Source: Aplysia californica (lineage: Eukaryota; Mollusca; Gastropoda; Aplysiida; Aplysiidae). Taken from it: 64,000 bases of DNA. Of this stretch, positions 32,811 through 43,717 are shown piece by piece. The notes under the pieces were generated by a model that worked only from the letters and a program-made list of their open reading frames with translations, was not told where the DNA came from and searched no databases. The position numbers and the translations under genes are program-made. The stretch is taken from the NCBI RefSeq assembly GCF_000002075.1, contig NW_004797669.1, forward strand, positions 189,512-253,511, written 5' to 3'. Each line of letters begins with the position of its first letter. The stretch's first letter is position 1.

Positions 32811-33714
32811 AAGTCAGAACGAGTTGACTGCTTGCCGTACTTTTAGCAATGATCTCAAAGTTTGCTGATAGTGATGTTGAATGATCATGTTGTGTATGGT
32901 TTAAATGTATAGTGCTGTCCACTCAGCCTTGCCTTTGTCTGTGGTCTCCTGTAACAACCAAACCAGAGAGTGCGGGTGGTTGGAGGGTTCCACTGGTATG
33001 TCATACTCTTTTTCTATTCTTTTCTTTTTCCTGTCAGTCTGCAGTCTATCTGTCTGTCTGTCTAACTTCTTCCCGGCGCTAAAATTGACTATTATTGTGC
33101 CTATGTGTATCTCTTCACTCATCTTCAAACAAACAGAAATTAGGAAAATTTCTTTGGTGCTTAATAACATGTCTTCAACTCTGATTTTAGCTCATTCATG
33201 TTATCATACAGGAATGTCAGTCTGTCATGTGAAGTTTGAAAATTCAAAAGCCGAATGAAGAAAAAGTTGTGTATGCTCCATATTTTTCTGACTGTCTGTC
33301 TACTTAATGTGTAATGCAACTATTTTGTCAGGGAATGAGTTTGTGGCAGCCCTACAGTTATACCTCTGGTTTGACATGTGGATTACAATGTTGATTATTT
33401 CTTGGAATGTGTAATCTCCACCAAACTTGTAAAGATTTTCCACGTATGTGCAATAAATGCCAAATTAAAGGTCATTTCAGTTTTTGCAGCCTCTTTTTTT
33501 CTGCTGAAAAGGTATGCGTGAGCTTTCATGTTTGTTATAGCATTTATTTCTTTATTTTTAATTTTTTTTTTTTTTTTTTTGGTTTTTTGGGAGGGAGTCA
33601 TCTGTTCAAATTGTCTGGGATTTTTATACAAACACTTGGCTGGTGTGGTCTGCTCATTCTATTCATTATAAATTCATTGCCTGTTAATTGGTTTTCTGTA
33701 CTCCAGCATCAGTC

Positions 33715-33890
33715 AAATCAGTGGTGTAATGTTTAAGATTTTCACTGTGGCATGCAGAAGACATTAGTTCAATTTTCAAGAGAGACAGTTCATATTGAAC
33801 ATCTCTGTCTATCTGCCTGGATACTGTATCCCAACCTGCCTGGACTGAGCCTGACAGGCAGGAATGAAACAGATGGCTACACTCTCTAAA
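33715..33890 (+). mobile_element. SINE family 5 (copy 1)
   Basis: TGGTGTAATGTTTAAGATTT...GTGGCATGCAGAAGAC head followed by AGAGAGACAG...TCTCTGTCTATCTGCC and CTGACAGGCA. Order shared with 44415-44600. Diverged; tRNA-like head inferred. Confidence 0.55.
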
Positions 33891-33894
33891 TTTG

Positions 33895-34320
33895 TCACGG
33901 CTCGGTGGAGTCAGGCGCTAATCAATTTTTGGTTATGTGGAGTTATTGGTATCATCTTAAAGCTTGCTAATTTTTTAATTTTTTTTTTGGCTTTTCAATG
34001 ACAAGAATATCCATCTGTCTTGGGGGTCTCCTGGCTTCAGAGGTAGAATTAGCGAGAAAATGGCCAAATAGGTTTGGTGACTTCCATCCATATGATGACT
34101 TCCATAGCTTGAGAGTCCTTGGAAAATGAAAATTTACATTTCTTGTGCCCTTATTCAACATTTTCCAGTATTATTATCCACACAGAAACATGTTCTTAAA
34201 ATAAATGGGAATAAAATGTGTTGAGCCAAAAAAATAAAATTCAATAAAAATGCCGATTTCATTACATGTATTTTAATGAGCACCTGCTTTCACCATGATG
34301 CCTCTCAAATAATTTTGATT
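33895..34320 (+). mobile_element. Repeat family M
   Basis: Starts CGGTGGAGTCAGGCGCTAAT, then GTGGAGTTATTGGTATCATC, GAGAAAATGG, TTCCATAGCTTGAGAGTCCT, GTTGAGCCAAAAAAATAAAA and TTTTAATGAGCACCTGCTTT. Ends are imperfect inverted repeats (see findings). Confidence 0.75.
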
Positions 34321-34729
34321 ATGTTGACGGTGTGTGTAAAACATTTCCAAATATACAGTTTAGTTTTTAACAAAATGAGGTGGAAATGTTAAAGTACTGA
34401 TTTAATGAACACTACAAAACTACAATTAGAGTGTAACAAAACATAGTACATGTTCATAAAAAGAAATATGATACGAACCAATAGTAGGTGTGGTTTTTAG
34501 TTCATTGAAAAGAGTTTTACCACTGCATTGAAATGAATTATTTACTTAATGGAAAGGTCAACTTTGAAGGCTCATGTTTTGAGACGCTTTGTCAAGGATA
34601 CGTATTGTGTTAGAAATAGATGGACATTAGACAGAATTCAGCGGACGCACACTGATCTTTTTGACATCCAAGAAATATGAGCCCATTTTATCATGCGGGT
34701 ACAACTCAATATTTGAGTGAGGCATCTTG

Positions 34730-34870
34730 GTGAAATCGGGCGCTCATCAAAATAATGAAATCAAAGAAACGGGCATTTTTCTGGCTGTTGACCTTTTTTT
34801 TTTTCTTCAAATTTTCTTTTCTTGGCTCAAACTCAAACCTGTTATGTCCATTTAAGAACTCATTTCTGTG
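34730..34870 (-). mobile_element. Repeat family M, partial
   Basis: In reverse complement the right-hand third of family M: GTTTGAGCCAAGAAAAGAA ... GCCCGTTTCTTTGATTTCAT, TATTTTGATGAGCGCCCGAT, TTCACCAAGATGCCTCAC. Confidence 0.75.
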
Positions 34871-35163
34871 TGACAATGTAGAAAGAGAAAAAACGAAGGA
34901 AAGGAGAATAACTTTCCCCTATGGTTATTGAGACCTCAAGGGAGCAATGCACCATCTCTAAAGGACACATGCACGCACGTGCGAAACTTGATGCGAAACT
35001 GTAGGCTTAATGGCTCCAAACTAGATTGTAAGCCACTCGGTGGATAAAAATATGGGGAAAAGGCAACATGTATTGCTTAATTAAGAAGAGCTAGAGAGAT
35101 ACAGCCTACTTTCAGTTCAGCATGAAATAATACAAATGTACATGTACTACTACTATCCTGGAT

Positions 35164-35640
35164 GTGTTGTCAGATCTATTATTGTTGGAAGAAGGAGCCA
35201 AAGTGACCCAGATTGAAGATGGCATGGATCTCTCAGAGTCAAAAACACAAATAAAAACTGCTTTAAGAAACAGATGGTACAGGTCCCACCCTAAGCACAA
35301 CAGACGTGACCCCTACTACATACTAAATAGAGCAGACCAGGTCAGAATCTTTAGACTCCGTTGTGGCCACAACAGACACAAACACCATATGCACACCAAA
35401 TTAAAAGTGGGAGAAACAGCGATCTGTGAATGTGGACACGACCAAGAGGATGCCAACCATATCCTTCAGCACTGCCCGAGCTACACAACCCTTCGCGCAC
35501 ATACGTGGCAGAATGTGGCTCTCCTTGAGAGAAAACTCTATGGCAGTCTTTCAGAGTTGAAGCGAACTACACAGTTTGTACGCGACATCGAGAACGAGGA
35601 ATAAGAAGAAAGAATTATTGGTGCGGTCCATCTCCGATTA
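35164..35640 (+). mobile_element. LINE ORF2 C-terminal fragment (RNase H side / zinc cluster)
   Basis: A 146-codon open frame ending in a stop at 35604. It reads ADQVRIFRLRCGHNRHKHHM, then LKVGETAICECGHDQEDANH and ILQHCPSYTTLR. The F+LR.GH...H and C.CG...D..HIL..CP pattern is the C-terminal zinc-binding end of many LINE polymerases (Jockey/I/CR1-like). No upstream RT is present, so a 5'-truncated copy. Its frame is still open, suggesting a fairly young insertion. Confidence 0.8.
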
Positions 35641-35769
35641 AAGTGTTAGTGATAAAGAACTTTATGAACTCGCCAGACAACTGCATTGGTAGATCTCCTA
35701 AGTATCGGTAGACTTAAGTAACTGAATATCTGCACAAAACAAACGTTCTAAAAATGGCTGAAATAATCC

Positions 35770-37000
35770 CAAGCTGTCCCTGTGGTTTTAACCACCCCGC
35801 ATATTCTAGCAAAATTTGATCATTTTTTGCATAATTTATGATTATTTTCCTTTATATTCTTTGTTAAAAATTAACAGAATCGCATAATTTCAAATTTTCG
35901 GGCTCAGTTTGCATAATTTCAGAATTTTTCTTTCATAAAACGACGACGGGGACAGAGAAGTGACCATAGCCACCCAATGACATTGGAATTTCAATTATCG
36001 ACCCGCAGTAAAACGATACATTTGAAAAAAAAGCAAGAACAGACAGATAATCTATTATAGTGTGAATTGCATTCGTACCAACTGCAGTGAGGTTACTGAA
36101 CACACATTGTTACAAATGAAATGCACTGAGAGAGAGGGAGAGAGAGAGAGAGAGAGAATGTTTTACGGAGCGGGTTGTTTCAGCACGTGGGACATGTATT
36201 TACTAATGTCATGTCTTTTTGTGCGTATAGGGCGTACGGGAGTGCACCTAACCTTTGTAACATCCACTACCATTGCCCTATTAGCTCTCATATGACTTAA
36301 TCTGCCCCCGTAGAATTATGCAAATTTAGAAGGTCAAATTATGCACAAAAAAGCGAAATTATGCAAAAATTATGCAAGTTACCGTAACACCATTCGCGAC
36401 ATGTTTTGCACTTACTTTTTCAACGCGAAGTTTCATGTTTTATGTACAGGAAAATAGAAAACAAAACATATCAGGATCAGTAATTTGTTGTGTATTTGGA
36501 AAAGAAAACAATACACTTCAGTAAAAAAAAAATTAAAAAACAACCAAAAATAATAATCTCTGTAACTTTCAGCTGTAGATCTAGATAGAGTACCCCGTAT
36601 AGAGGAAAGAAAAATGTTTTTAAATTTTTTTTTTTAAAGGACTTCTGGACCTCTGATACTGGCACATTACTAAAACCAGGGACACCTGTCAAACATGAAA
36701 CATCACCAGACATGAGAAAAACTTTTGATAGATTGAAAAATTGAACATGCTCAAGGAACAAAATCACAACCCATAACCAAGATCTTCTAGCAAGGGAAAT
36801 GACCAACTTTTCACTTAAATGAGACTTATTACGGTGATTACATCCTTTCAGTCACATGGCGAGGCGTTAATTAACTGTTTTTTGAAAAAAAAAGGAAATA
36901 AAAAACGTGAAAAAACGCGGATAATCCCAAAGTATGCAAATGTTGCAGAATTACGCGAAAAAACGCGGCCGCACAATTGTATAATCCTACGGGGACAGCC
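35770..37000. mobile_element. TIR element cluster with ...GTCCCCGT... ends
   Basis: Four related ends can be read: GCTGTCCCTGTGG (35772), CGACGGGGACAGAG (35945-35958), CTGCCCCCGTAGAATTATG (36302) and CCTACGGGGACAGCC (36987-37001). The subterminal DNA repeats TTTGCATAATTT-type motifs. Probably either two elements (35772-35958 and 36302-37001) or one element with internal ends. Superfamily not determined; no transposase seen. A GA tract lies at about 36127-36158. Confidence 0.55.
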
Positions 37001-37004
37001 TAAT

Positions 37005-37792
37005 CAGTGGCGGTGGGTAGACCAAAATTTGGGTGGGGCTTAGGTTGCTTCCAGTTCTTTATCACCAAATAGCAAAAGAACTAAACAGAGATGAATTTTC
37101 TATACTCACGGTGAGCCACGGCTTTTAGAGAACCATTCAAACGAGATGAGTTACCTTTGTTTTCCATCTCTTTATTTTTGTTCTTAGTTTAATTCTTGTT
37201 GATGGTGGGGACGAAGCCGATTCACCTCCAAATTTCCTCTAATTAATTTTCATTTGATGAAAAAGTTGCCTTAAAAGTAGTCCGGCCTCTTTTATAACTG
37301 TTAAATCGAAGCGGCACAAACAAAAACAAGCACACACAGCACTTCAAACATAATAATTACTTCTATGAGCTGGATTGGGCCGTGTAGTTGAGAAAGTTGA
37401 ATGCACCCGACAAAGAACCAATGAGCGCATATTATCTGTGTCACTGGGGGAAAGTATGTGTCGTAAACTTTCACCCCATTGTCAGGAGTCAGGGCTAGGA
37501 GAGAGTGAGCCCCCGCTGCAGTGTTATTTTTAAAAAGTCTGTTACCTTTTTTACAAGAAAAGTTTCATTAAACCCTTACTGAGCCCTAAAGACATTTGAT
37601 TGGCTGCTGGGTTACTATAGTTGTAAGCGGTGACAACAGTGATTGGATAAACGAGCAATCCGCGGAGTTGATCACTCGTGTTCACTGCTTATTTCATTAT
37701 GGAGAAACTTTGGGATAGAGTTAGGGGTGGTGGGTGGGGAGGGGGTAGGGGCTCAAGCCCGTACGTGAGCCCTTCACTACCCACCGCCACAG
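37005..37792. mobile_element. hAT-like non-autonomous element
   Basis: Left end CAGTGGCGGTGGGTAG and right end CTACCCACCGCCACAG. Flanks AGCCTAAT and TGCCTAAT match at 7 of 8 bases, as an 8-bp hAT duplication would. No coding region. Caution: the right flank also resembles the common SINE tail, so the duplication may be partly coincidental. Confidence 0.65.
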
Positions 37793-38079
37793 TGCCTAAT
37801 GCAGTTCGTGCGAGGTAAAACCTTACTAAAAAAAAAACACTGCCATTATAAACGACCTATACAATTTTCTCCCTGCAAGATGAATAAAGCTTGTCATTGT
37901 CATTGTCAACTTTGGCTCTGCTTTAGATTTAAACCTTGTTGTAATGATTTATGACATTATAATATAAAAACAGACAGTGTTAGACAGAAGTTAACTAAAT
38001 TTTGTGAATGGATGTGTCATCGTGATGAAATTAAACAATACTTCCTTGTATGAAGAAGGTTTTCAGAAAGATGTGCGAA

Positions 38080-38082
<3 letters not shown>

Positions 38083-38121
<39 letters not shown>

Positions 38122-38145
38122 CTAATAATAATAATAATAATAATG

Positions 38146-38212
<67 letters not shown>

Positions 38213-38245
38213 TGATGATAACAATAACAGTAATAATAATCATGA
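38083..38245. repeat. (AAT)n microsatellite
   Basis: AAT array with GAT and AAC interruptions. Confidence 0.95.
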
Positions 38246-38633
38246 ATCATAATCATAGATATAGAAACCACGAAATTTTTTAAAGTTCATAATGATATAG
38301 ATCTACAATTTAAAAAAAAACAGAGTAAGGTTGTTGGCCAATGGATGGGCATTCTTATTAGACTAACTATTCTTTGAAAATGAAAGTACGACTGTCCGAG
38401 GTCCGAAGAACGAACCACTTCACTTCCGGGTCAAGTTATTGTTATAATTGTTGCCTGTTGTTATTATAGGGGACGGTCGAGGCTACCAAAATTTAGTTCC
38501 GGTATCCTCGGGGACGGTCCTTTTTTCAGCACTTCCTTCGACTTCACTTAATTGATGTTATATTCAAATCTCTTTTGATGAACTACTGTTGGTGCTTTTT
38601 AGGTAGTTCCCACCCCCCTTATTTGAGCCTGAC

Positions 38634-38832
38634 CTAGATTCTAGATCTAGATCTAGATATATATTCTAGATCTAGATCTAGATCTAGATCTAGTCTCTAG
38701 AATCTAGATCTAGATATAGATCTAGATCTAGATCTAGATCTAGATCTAGATTCTACATCTACATTACATCTAGATCTATATATAATTATTATAATCTAGA
38801 TCTAGACTCTAGATCTAGATCATCTAGATCTT
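38634..38832. repeat. AGATCT-type hexanucleotide satellite
   Basis: About 200 bp of TCTAGATCTAGA units with small variants. The unit is self-complementary, so the array can fold on itself. Short clusters of the same motif are scattered elsewhere (15365, 16390, 16425, 30470, 36575, 39745). Confidence 0.92.
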
Positions 38833-38843
38833 TCTCTCAGAGT

Positions 38844-38846
<3 letters not shown>

Positions 38847-38931
<85 letters not shown>
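38847..38931. repeat. (CT)n microsatellite
   Basis: About 42 CT units, pure. Confidence 0.95.
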
Positions 38932-38933
<2 letters not shown>

Positions 38934-39917
38934 AAATCACAAAAGATTTCCCCTACCAGGTCTGTATACTTCATGACTTTGTTCCCGGTTACGGGGTCTG
39001 TATACATTCTTGAACTTGAGTCCATAGTCTGCACTCCTTGGATATAATGGTGTTCCCGACTTTTGTGACAGGGAAATAACCCGGAGAAAATCTAGAATCT
39101 AGTTTTGACCCCACCGACGATTAGGTTCTAAACGATAATTTTTTTATGCGCATGCCGATATGAAGAGATTTCAAACCTAATTGCAAAACTTCAAATCGTG
39201 GGCGCTATATACTCATTATCAACTCTGTATGATGGTTCATCATCACTATCATCTGCAAAAGATCTAAATCTGACCCTTTATTGACGAATGGGTCCGTCAA
39301 TTCAAATGTTCCGACCTCGTTGAGAGGCCGTCGCCATCATAACTGAGCGTTAGTAGTTTTTAGTTCATTTCGGGTGAATTCGAAAGAGTCCAATTTTTAA
39401 GTAGCTTATTCGAGGGAAACTACTTCAACAATGCAGAATCGAAACTAAACTGGCTTATGTCGCCTGCTTCCGACTGCCCAGCCCGAAATGCGTCGGGGAA
39501 TGTTTGAAAAATAGTAGTAAAAACGCACCCGACGGGTTTTGGGTTTTGGCAGGCAGCGGTCTACGTGGATCCCCTGACAGGGTTCGGGCATGGCAATGAG
39601 TGAGATAATCTAGTAGGCTACTGATAAAACATAAAACATTGATACCGACTAAATCAGTATTGGTATCCAGTAGGCCTACACGAAAGTCGGGACCACCATA
39701 TATCCAAGGAGTGCCGTCCATAGAATCTAGCTTGTAGCCAAATTTAGATATTCTAGATCTAGAATCTAGAGATTAAAAAGTTACAATCGGATAGGCCTAG
39801 AGTCTTTCTAGAGAATGACAACTAAACGCCATTGGCCGATACTTATAGTAACAGCTATCTTGTTTGATCTCGCAAGGGGGATGCCCACTGCTTAATCCGA
39901 TCGTGATTCGAAAAGAA

Positions 39918-40330
39918 AGTGGCTATCCTCACCCCGGGTGAGAATAAAAATACGATCGACCTCTCGCCCTAGGTGAGACTTGCCAACGTTGGCTATTCTC
40001 CCCTGGTGTTAAATAAGATCTGTTTTTCCTAATTTCGGAATACTGTCTATCGGTGTGGATGGTCAAATAGACAATTAAACCAAGAAAAAATGACGTTATA
40101 GCACAAAAGTAAGCTTAATTGGTCGTCTACAAAGATGCTATAGCTATTTCACTTTTCGAATTGAGCGGAACTACGCGGGTCGCCATTTTGTTTTGCCCGG
40201 AAGTTCTCGCAAGATCTACTCCTTCTCTCTCTCTCTCTCTGTCTCTTTCTGAATACTGTCTATCGGTGTGGTCGATCAAATTGACAAAAACAAAGATAGA
40301 CAATAATGTTAAAACATAAAAGTAAATTTA
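39918..40330. mobile_element. MITE with GTGGCTATYCTCACC ends (copy 2, rearranged)
   Basis: Starts AAGTGGCTATCCTCACCCCG followed by a reversed GGGTGAGAATA, then TACTGTCTATCGGTGTGGAT and CGGGTCGCCATTTTGTTTTG as in 16449-16877. From about 40196 the GCCCGGAAGTTCTCGCAAGA...CTATCGGTGTGG head is repeated, so this copy is partly duplicated. Confidence 0.7.
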
Positions 40331-41171
40331 TGACTAAGAGCTATCATGTAGGATTTGACAGACACCATTTGGTCTTGGACTTGAGCCATATATGTGGGTT
40401 TTTTTGGAGGGGGGGGTTTTTTGTTAGAGTCATTCAGTGCATGAAATGAATGTAAAACTGATTAGGTTAGGCCAAATCCAAAGGCACACTTTCCTTTAGA
40501 GACATTCAGAATACATTAAGTTTTAATAAATTGAACTTAGTTTTGTACAATTTCAAACTTGTCTTTGTTCAGCTTGATTCAAAGTTGATGGACTTAGTGT
40601 CACCGCCAACTATACTTAAATTCAATTTATTTTTTACTTGAAATTGATTAAGCTGGCAAATATGCTCATGAAAACGGTAGATCAATTCTGTCACGGGTAG
40701 AGGTATACAAACATGGATGGCGTGAATTGCCTCGGTGGTTCAAGGGATCTTATTAAGATGAAGAAGAAAAAAAAAGGGACCTCAGGCACAGTTTGACAGC
40801 TGCATAATTTTGAGTATTCTGTGTTCGACCTCTATCCTTGTTATACGATATATGTAGAAGCACTGGATTGCACAGGTGCTGCGGCGATTCCATTGGTCTC
40901 TCTATTCTATTTTATTAATCGAAATTGACCAAATCTAGCAGAAATTGACCAAATCTAGCATCTGCGTTTGTTGCCATTTTTTTGTCCCAAAATTTGCCAC
41001 AAAAATGGCAAAAGTTGTCAAAAAATTTGCCATTAATTTTCAAGCTTTCAACTCTCTGTGACGACGTATATTGCAATATGTTGATAGAGATAACTTCTTC
41101 TAAAACACCAGATTTTCTTGTGCTCTGTTTTTAAGCATCCAGAATATCATTTGCAGCCACACAGAGTCTTT

Positions 41172-41360
41172 AGTTTAGTTTTAGTAGAGGTTTTACGCGC
41201 TCGCAACTGCATAAGGTCATATTAGCGTCAGAAGATTAGAGATGTTACAAGAGAGTGACAAACATAAAAAAAAAGAAGAAGGGAAGATAAGGACGATAGA
41301 TGTTTCATAGGAAAGAAGAAGCGAACCACACCAGAGCACCCGTCAACCACTCACACACAG
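41172..41360 (-). mobile_element. Shared-tail SINE family 2
   Basis: On the plus strand: tail first (TTTTACGCGCTCGCAACTGC, ATAAGGTCATATTAGCG), then AGAAGATTAGAGATGTTACA, GGACGATAGATGTTTCATAG and GAGCACCCGTCAACCACTC. Reverse of the body at 23590-23758. Confidence 0.85.
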
Positions 41361-43717
41361 AGTGTAAAAACTTGAAAAATAAAGGTTTCACAACAGAATG
41401 AAATAAAAATTAGAACAGCAAATAAACAACAACAAAAATTAACAAATAAGGGCGTCCGTCAACCCATCCATAGACTGGCCGTTTTAACTCTAAACGCGTA
41501 TAATTCAAGAAAAAGTACAGGATTTAACATGTTAAAGAATGACTCATCACTTGTCGGATAACATCAATGAACTTTTAATGATTCAACGGGGTTACAAGTG
41601 ATGACGACATCAACTGAAATGAAATGGAAAACACAAGACGGTGATGTAGAACGGAATGAAATGATGAGTGATCGCACTGACAAATGAATCTAGACCTGCA
41701 TGCATGAGTCCCCGAGGGGCGCAGAGTGATGATGATGATAGAGCATGAACTGATGAATAACACTAATAATACAACTACACATGTAGATCATGGAATCACA
41801 CACAAGAGGCCTACTAGAGTTCGTATTCGTTTTTGGTGGAGACGTGCAGTAACATGGCTATAACACATTTTTTTAAAAAGTAAGCGTATTTAAACACAAA
41901 AAAATGAAAAAACAACACATCAGCCGAACAAAAATGAGAGAAAAAAAATTAACTCTTTATCTGCTGGGAGCCGCACACTGCGTGATTGCATTCAAGGATG
42001 CGATAAAATGCGAATGCAAAGCTTTCTGATGAGAAGTCATGATTTTATGTTTTCCCAACTTTTGTGAGAAGAAAAAATTGTGGGTGTGTTTATGATTCCG
42101 TAGCATAAAAAGATATATAAATTTCCCAACAAAATGCACGTTTTATAAAAGTTCATTCATTTCCGGACATTTTGGTGTATGCTACAAATATGCTCCACCG
42201 TATTTAATCTAAATATAGCTTTTTGTGTAACACCCTTTGTCAAAATTTTATCATGGGGAAAAACCCCAACAAAAGCTGTTCAAAATCTCAAGCAGATAAA
42301 ACGTTAATACACCAACAACATAATAACAGCAAAGAGGGAAACATGAAAGAGAAACAGCAATATAAATAGTATGTAATGTAGCCTACTTATATTCTTCACT
42401 TGAAAATTACGAATCAACGTAGTGTTAACAAGTGACAAAGAGACGACGTGAAGCGAAATTGAAAATAAACTTTATTTCTTAATTTAAAGAGGTTTGGTTT
42501 CTTTTTTTCACGAATATTATTCCCAGTTTTTGTTGTTGTTGTTTTAAAATAATTTTTTCTTCCTGGCGGTGGTTTTTGTTGGAAAAATGCAAAAATCGCT
42601 CGTGCGATTCGCGGACAAAAAATGCCAAAGCAGCGACAAACGCAGGTGCTAGCCAAATGTTGTACTGTTTTCTTGTTTTCAAAGGCAATTTATGACATGA
42701 ATTTAAAGAGTTTTCTAAATTTTCTCTTTATTTTTAAAATTAAATTAAATTTTTTTGTTGAAGATACAACAAAGGGAGCAAAACATTTGTTTTTAAGGGG
42801 GGAGGGGGGCTACACCTGAAGGCTATCTCGCTTATTACCTTACCGAATTTTACCAAATTTCACACATATAACAAGCATAGTAAGGAGTCTTAAAATCCGC
42901 AATCAAATTTGAGAAAAAAGCTTTGTTTCCATGGATACGGCGGCCATATTGGATTTTGTTGACATGTCTTACGTAATGAGTACCGCACTTATCGCTCTTG
43001 GAAATTGGTTGATTTTTTGCATGCGTGTTCACAAACATTAGGTCTAAAAGTCTGTCTGTTGTTTTTTTCCTAAACAAATTATAAAGTTTTTTATGAATTT
43101 TTTCCTGAGCTAGCATTCAAGTTTGCAAAAAATCCGTGAAAATCCACACTCCAGACACCACCAACAAAAATCTATTCCTTTATATAAAAAATTCAACAGA
43201 TAAATTTTTAGTATTACATCTTTTCTTCATTCTGTGAAAATTTCATGAAGATTGGATGAAAAATGGTGGAGTTATTCAAAAAAGTATAGAGAAAAGTCGT
43301 GTTTTGAGAAAATGGCCGATAAAGAAAAATAAAATACTGACTTTATGAGGGAATAGCAGTGACAAACATGCCCGGTGTGGGAAAAAATACAGTTTTTCGG
43401 GGTTCTTATGCTATGAAATAGTTGAAGGAGATGCTGAGGAAGCTAAAAATGCCTACAACTCAAATTCCATAATTTTGACTTTGGGGGTGTAGCCCCCCCC
43501 CCCCCCCCCCCCCCCCCCGCGCAAGTAAAAACAACTAAAATTTCATAATTTGCCACTAAATCAGCAATTTCAAGTTATACCCCTATTATTCATTATTGGC
43601 TTGCTTTAACTGTGCCATCTATGTGTGTAAAACTTTTTATAAATTTATTGTGCCATGTTATGTTGAATTGATGACAATAATGGTCATGTGGATAATGTCC
43701 ATCTCTTTCCCCTGCAG
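41361..43717. other. No gene recognised
   Basis: AT-rich spacer with a run of about 24 C at 43493-43518. Must contain the 5' end of the coiled-coil gene if that gene has untranslated exons, but none can be pointed to. Confidence 0.4.

Noticed and set aside
37877-37910. AATAAAGCTTGTCATTGTCA as a host polyadenylation signal
   Set aside because: The TTGTCA repeats following it are typical of LINE-type 3' tails; no coding exon lies upstream, so a host 3' end is not supported, and the piece is too short to name.
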